The notes under the pieces: generated by a model
Database searches by the model: none
Seen by the model: only the letters and a program-made list of their open reading frames with translations
What the model was told of the DNA's origin: nothing
Program-made: the position numbers and the translations under genes
Assembly: GCA_017411125.1 (NCBI GenBank)
Contig: JAFPNP010000383.1
Location: forward strand, 1 to 7,327
Length of the DNA stretch: 7,327 nucleotides
Source of the DNA: Kiritimatiellia bacterium
GTDB taxonomy: Bacteria > Verrucomicrobiota > Kiritimatiellia > RFP12 > UBA1067
Direction: 5' to 3'
In this document: positions 5,542 to 7,327 of the stretch, one piece after another
Numbering within the stretch: position 1 is the stretch's first letter
Layout of the letters: each line of letters begins with the position of its first letter

Positions 5542-7119
5542 ATGCAGAACACAAAGCAGTTCAAGGTCTCGATCGGAGGCAAAGACCTCGTGTTCGAGAC
5601 CGGCCTTTTGGCGCAGCAGGCAGCCGGGGCCGTCACCGTGTCTTACGGGGAAACGACCGTTTTCACGGCCGTGACCAACACCGACACGCCGCGCGAGGGA
5701 ATCGATTTCTTCCCGCTCCAGTGCGAATACCGCGAGAAGTTCTACGCCGCCGGCAAGTTCCCGGGCGGATTCTTCAAGCGCGAGGCGCGCCCGACCAGCA
5801 AGGAAATCCTGACGGCGCGCATGTGCGACCGTCCGATACGTCCGCTGTTCCCCGACGGGTACTACAACGACGTGCAGGTCAACTCCACGCTCATCCAGTC
5901 CGACGGCACGCGCGAGGGCGACTTCCTCGCCGTCAACGCCTCCTCGGCCGCGCTGCACATCAGCGAAATCCCGTTCATGGGCCCGATCGGATGCGTCCGC
6001 ATCGGCCGCGTCAACGGCGAATGGGTGATCAACCCCACGCACGAGCAGAAGGCCAAGAGCGACATCGACCTCCTCTACGCGGGCATCCGCGGCAAGTTCC
6101 TCATGATGGAAGGCTCCGCGTCCGAAGTCAGCGACGAGGACTTCCTCGCCGCGCTCAAGCGCGCGCACGAAGAGGTGGAGAAGATCATCGACCTCCAGAT
6201 CGAGATGCGCCGCGCCCTCGGCAAGCCGGACAAGGACATCCACGACGTGCCGCAGCCCGCCGACAAGATGGACTTCATCCGCAAGGAGGGCGGCGAAGCG
6301 CTCGCCGCCGCGCTGCTCATCAAGGGCAAGCTCGAACGCCAGGGCAAGGTAAGCGCCATCAAGGAAGACCTTCTCAAGAAGGTTAGCGAGAAGTGGCCGG
6401 AAATCGACTCGGTCGGTTTCGTGCACCTGTTCGACGCCCTCGAGATCGAGACCGTGCGCAAGAACGTGCTCGAAAAGGGCCTCCGCATCGACGGGCGCGG
6501 CCAGCACGAGATACGTCCGCTCTCCGCGCAGGTCGGCGTTCTGCCGCGTCTCCACGGTTCGGCGGTGTTCTCGCGCGGCGAGACGCAGTCGTTCGCGACG
6601 GTCACGCTCGGCACGAAGAAGGACGCGCAGGAACTCGACTCCGTGACGGGTGGCCCCACGAGCCAGCGTTTCCTCCTCCACTACAACTTCCCGCCGTACT
6701 GCACGGGCGAAGTGGGCCGCCTCGGTTCCACGGGCCGCCGCGAAATCGGCCACGGCGCGCTCGCCGAGCGTTCCATCGCGGAGGTGCTTCCGGACGACTT
6801 CCCGTACTCCATCCGCGTGGTCAGCGAAATCATGGGCTCCAACGGCTCCTCATCGATGGCGTCCATCTGCAACGGTTGCCTCGCGCTAATGGACGCCGGC
6901 GTGCCGCTCAAGCGTACCGTCGCCGGAATCTCGATCGGCCTATTCACCAATGAAGACCAGTCCAAGCCGCTTACCAGGCTGCAGCCCCGGCAGGCTTCCA
7001 GCCCCGCTCCGAACAGCCCGCTTTCCAGCAGCCAGCCCAGCCTGCATTCCAGCCCGCAGCCCCCGCAGGCCCTGCGCAGGAAGAAGGCAGCGATGATCTT
7101 CCGTTCTAGTCTTTTCTGA
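5542..7119 (+). CDS. pnp: Polynucleotide phosphorylase, C-terminal third missing (family match ends at 6966)
   Basis: PNPase (EC 2.7.7.8) is a trimeric phosphate-dependent 3'-5' exoribonuclease of the RNA degradosome. The ATG at 5542 has AAAGGA at 5526-5531, overlapping the rpsO stop codon. Residues 1-475 are a clean match: first RNase PH core with FFKREARP (77-84) and DRPIRPLFPDG (96-106); the helical linker region (about 240-310); and second core with RIDGRG (315-320), TGRREIGHG (397-405) and GSNGSSSMAS (432-441), ending at GLFTNEDQSK. The family would continue into the D-I-L-G-x-x-D-H-x-G-D-M-D-F segment bearing the catalytic aspartates, then KH and S1 domains, about 700 residues in all. 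Instead the frame runs 50 codons of Pro/Ser-rich nonsense to a TGA at 7117. As drawn, the protein cannot be catalytic. See the junction entry for cause. Confidence 0.95.
   Translation: MQNTKQFKVSIGGKDLVFETGLLAQQAAGAVTVSYGETTVFTAVTNTDTPREGIDFFPLQCEYREKFYAAGKFPGGFFKREARPTSKEILTARMCDRPIRPLFPDGYYNDVQVNSTLIQSDGTREGDFLAVNASSAALHISEIPFMGPIGCVRIGRVNGEWVINPTHEQKAKSDIDLLYAGIRGKFLMMEGSASEVSDEDFLAALKRAHEEVEKIIDLQIEMRRALGKPDKDIHDVPQPADKMDFIRKEGGEALAAALLIKGKLERQGKVSAIKEDLLKKVSEKWPEIDSVGFVHLFDALEIETVRKNVLEKGLRIDGRGQHEIRPLSAQVGVLPRLHGSAVFSRGETQSFATVTLGTKKDAQELDSVTGGPTSQRFLLHYNFPPYCTGEVGRLGSTGRREIGHGALAERSIAEVLPDDFPYSIRVVSEIMGSNGSSSMASICNGCLALMDAGVPLKRTVAGISIGLFTNEDQSKPLTRLQPRQASSPAPNSPLSSSQPSLHSSPQPPQALRRKKAAMIFRSSLF
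6961..6972. other. Sequence junction: pnp joined to the 3' end of ssb
   Basis: To the left, pnp codons read correctly through Lys475 (6964-6966). To the right, a different frame reads as an SSB tail from about 6966. No transposase, terminal repeats or tRNA lie at the join. The exact breakpoint cannot be set closer than a few bases because both sides read plausibly there. Assembly chimera is the simplest explanation; deletion or recombination is the alternative. Confidence 0.75.
6966..7109 (+). pseudogene. ssb: 3' fragment of a single-stranded DNA-binding protein gene
   Basis: In the frame ending at TAG 7107-7109 the last 47 codons encode a Gln/Pro/Ala linker (repeats of the type FQP..QPAFQQPAQPAF) and then QEEGSDDLPF. 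The acidic DDLPF end is the hallmark SSB tail that docks partner repair and replication proteins. The preceding Q/P-rich disordered linker is also typical. The OB-fold DNA-binding domain is absent, being cut off at the junction with pnp. The frame differs from that of pnp, so no fusion protein is made. Identification rests on the tail and linker composition only, but the DDLPF stop-adjacent motif is distinctive. Confidence 0.8.
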
Positions 7120-7120
7120 G

Positions 7121-7327
7121 ATGAGGCAGCTTCTCAAATCCATAGCGATGGCAGCCGTCCTGCTGCTTGCCTTCTCCTGCGGCAAGGAAAAGATCAACAA
7201 CAACGAATCGCCAAAGGTCAGTGTCATCCAGATACTGGAACCCGACGGGATTCACTGCACTTGCGCCACTCTGACCGCGAAACTCAACCGCATCCCGGAC
7301 AATTTCTCCGGCACAGACTGGGCCATC
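7121..7327 (+). CDS. Putative lipoprotein, N-terminal part (runs off window)
   Basis: Sixty-nine codons are visible from the ATG at 7121, eleven bases after the ssb stop. The start MRQLLKSIAMAAVLLLAFSC is a lipoprotein signal: basic n-region, hydrophobic core, and LAFSC with Cys20 as the lipidation site. GKEKINNNESP follows as a flexible linker. The rest (VSVIQILEPDGIHCTCATL, then TAKLNRIPDNFSGTDWAI) resembles the start of a beta-sandwich repeat seen in Bacteroidota surface lipoproteins, but this is from style only. No Shine-Dalgarno precedes it, unlike the genes left of 6966, which again fits Bacteroidota. Function unknown. Confidence 0.65.
   Translation, partial: MRQLLKSIAMAAVLLLAFSCGKEKINNNESPKVSVIQILEPDGIHCTCATLTAKLNRIPDNFSGTDWAI

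Noticed and set aside
5524..6753. 409-codon open frame on the minus strand opposite pnp
   Set aside because: It is fully antisense to a strongly conserved PNPase coding frame. Its Arg/Glu/Val/Ala/Leu-rich composition is what GC-rich codons give on the opposite strand, and it has no domain-like motif.

Overview
The window carries two divergent blocks of bacterial genes at high GC, then an abrupt change of content near its right end. The left three quarters look like one organism. Genes start behind AAGGAG or AAAGGA ribosome binding sites, promoters are sigma70-like with extended -10 boxes, and there is a large secreted SUMF1/FGE-fold protein with a repeat-rich N-terminal half. From memory, that protein architecture is common in gut-type Kiritimatiellota/Lentisphaerota (PVC group). 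The assignment is an inference from protein style only; there is no rRNA or marker phylogeny here.

Left block (minus strand, about 2736 down to 1): a near-consensus promoter drives hisA (histidine biosynthesis), an M16 zinc peptidase whose start overlaps the end of hisA by 32 bases, and a Tat-signal-bearing metallo-beta-lactamase-fold hydrolase that runs off the window. The genes are packed tightly enough to be one operon. The hisA promoter is so close to the hisA ATG that the message is probably leaderless.

Divergent intergenic region (2737-3286): it holds a family of about 22-bp repeats present in both orientations, a rightward promoter, and a leader of about 195 nt. The leader can fold into a long multi-helix hairpin starting almost at the predicted transcription start, plus competing helices next to a T-run. 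It precedes a predicted exported protein with a helical/TPR-like half and a C-terminal SUMF1 domain that lacks the FGE catalytic cysteines.

Right block (plus strand, 5089-6966): a promoter, a structured leader that may be an S15 autoregulatory site, rpsO, and pnp 14 bases later. This is the classic rpsO-pnp arrangement. In B. subtilis the same cluster also includes an M16 peptidase (mlpA/ymxG), so the M16 gene nearby may be a rearranged remnant of that synteny.

Right end (about 6967-7327): polynucleotide phosphorylase stops matching its family after residue 475 of about 700. In another frame the DNA becomes the C-terminal tail of a single-stranded DNA-binding protein (ending DDLPF). A Bacteroidota-style lipoprotein start follows without a Shine-Dalgarno site. 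This is either an assembly chimera (most likely) or a real rearrangement that destroys pnp. I found no CRISPR array, tRNA, rRNA, transposase or defence system. The strongest candidates for something undescribed are the structured leader of the SUMF1 gene and the repeat array in front of it.
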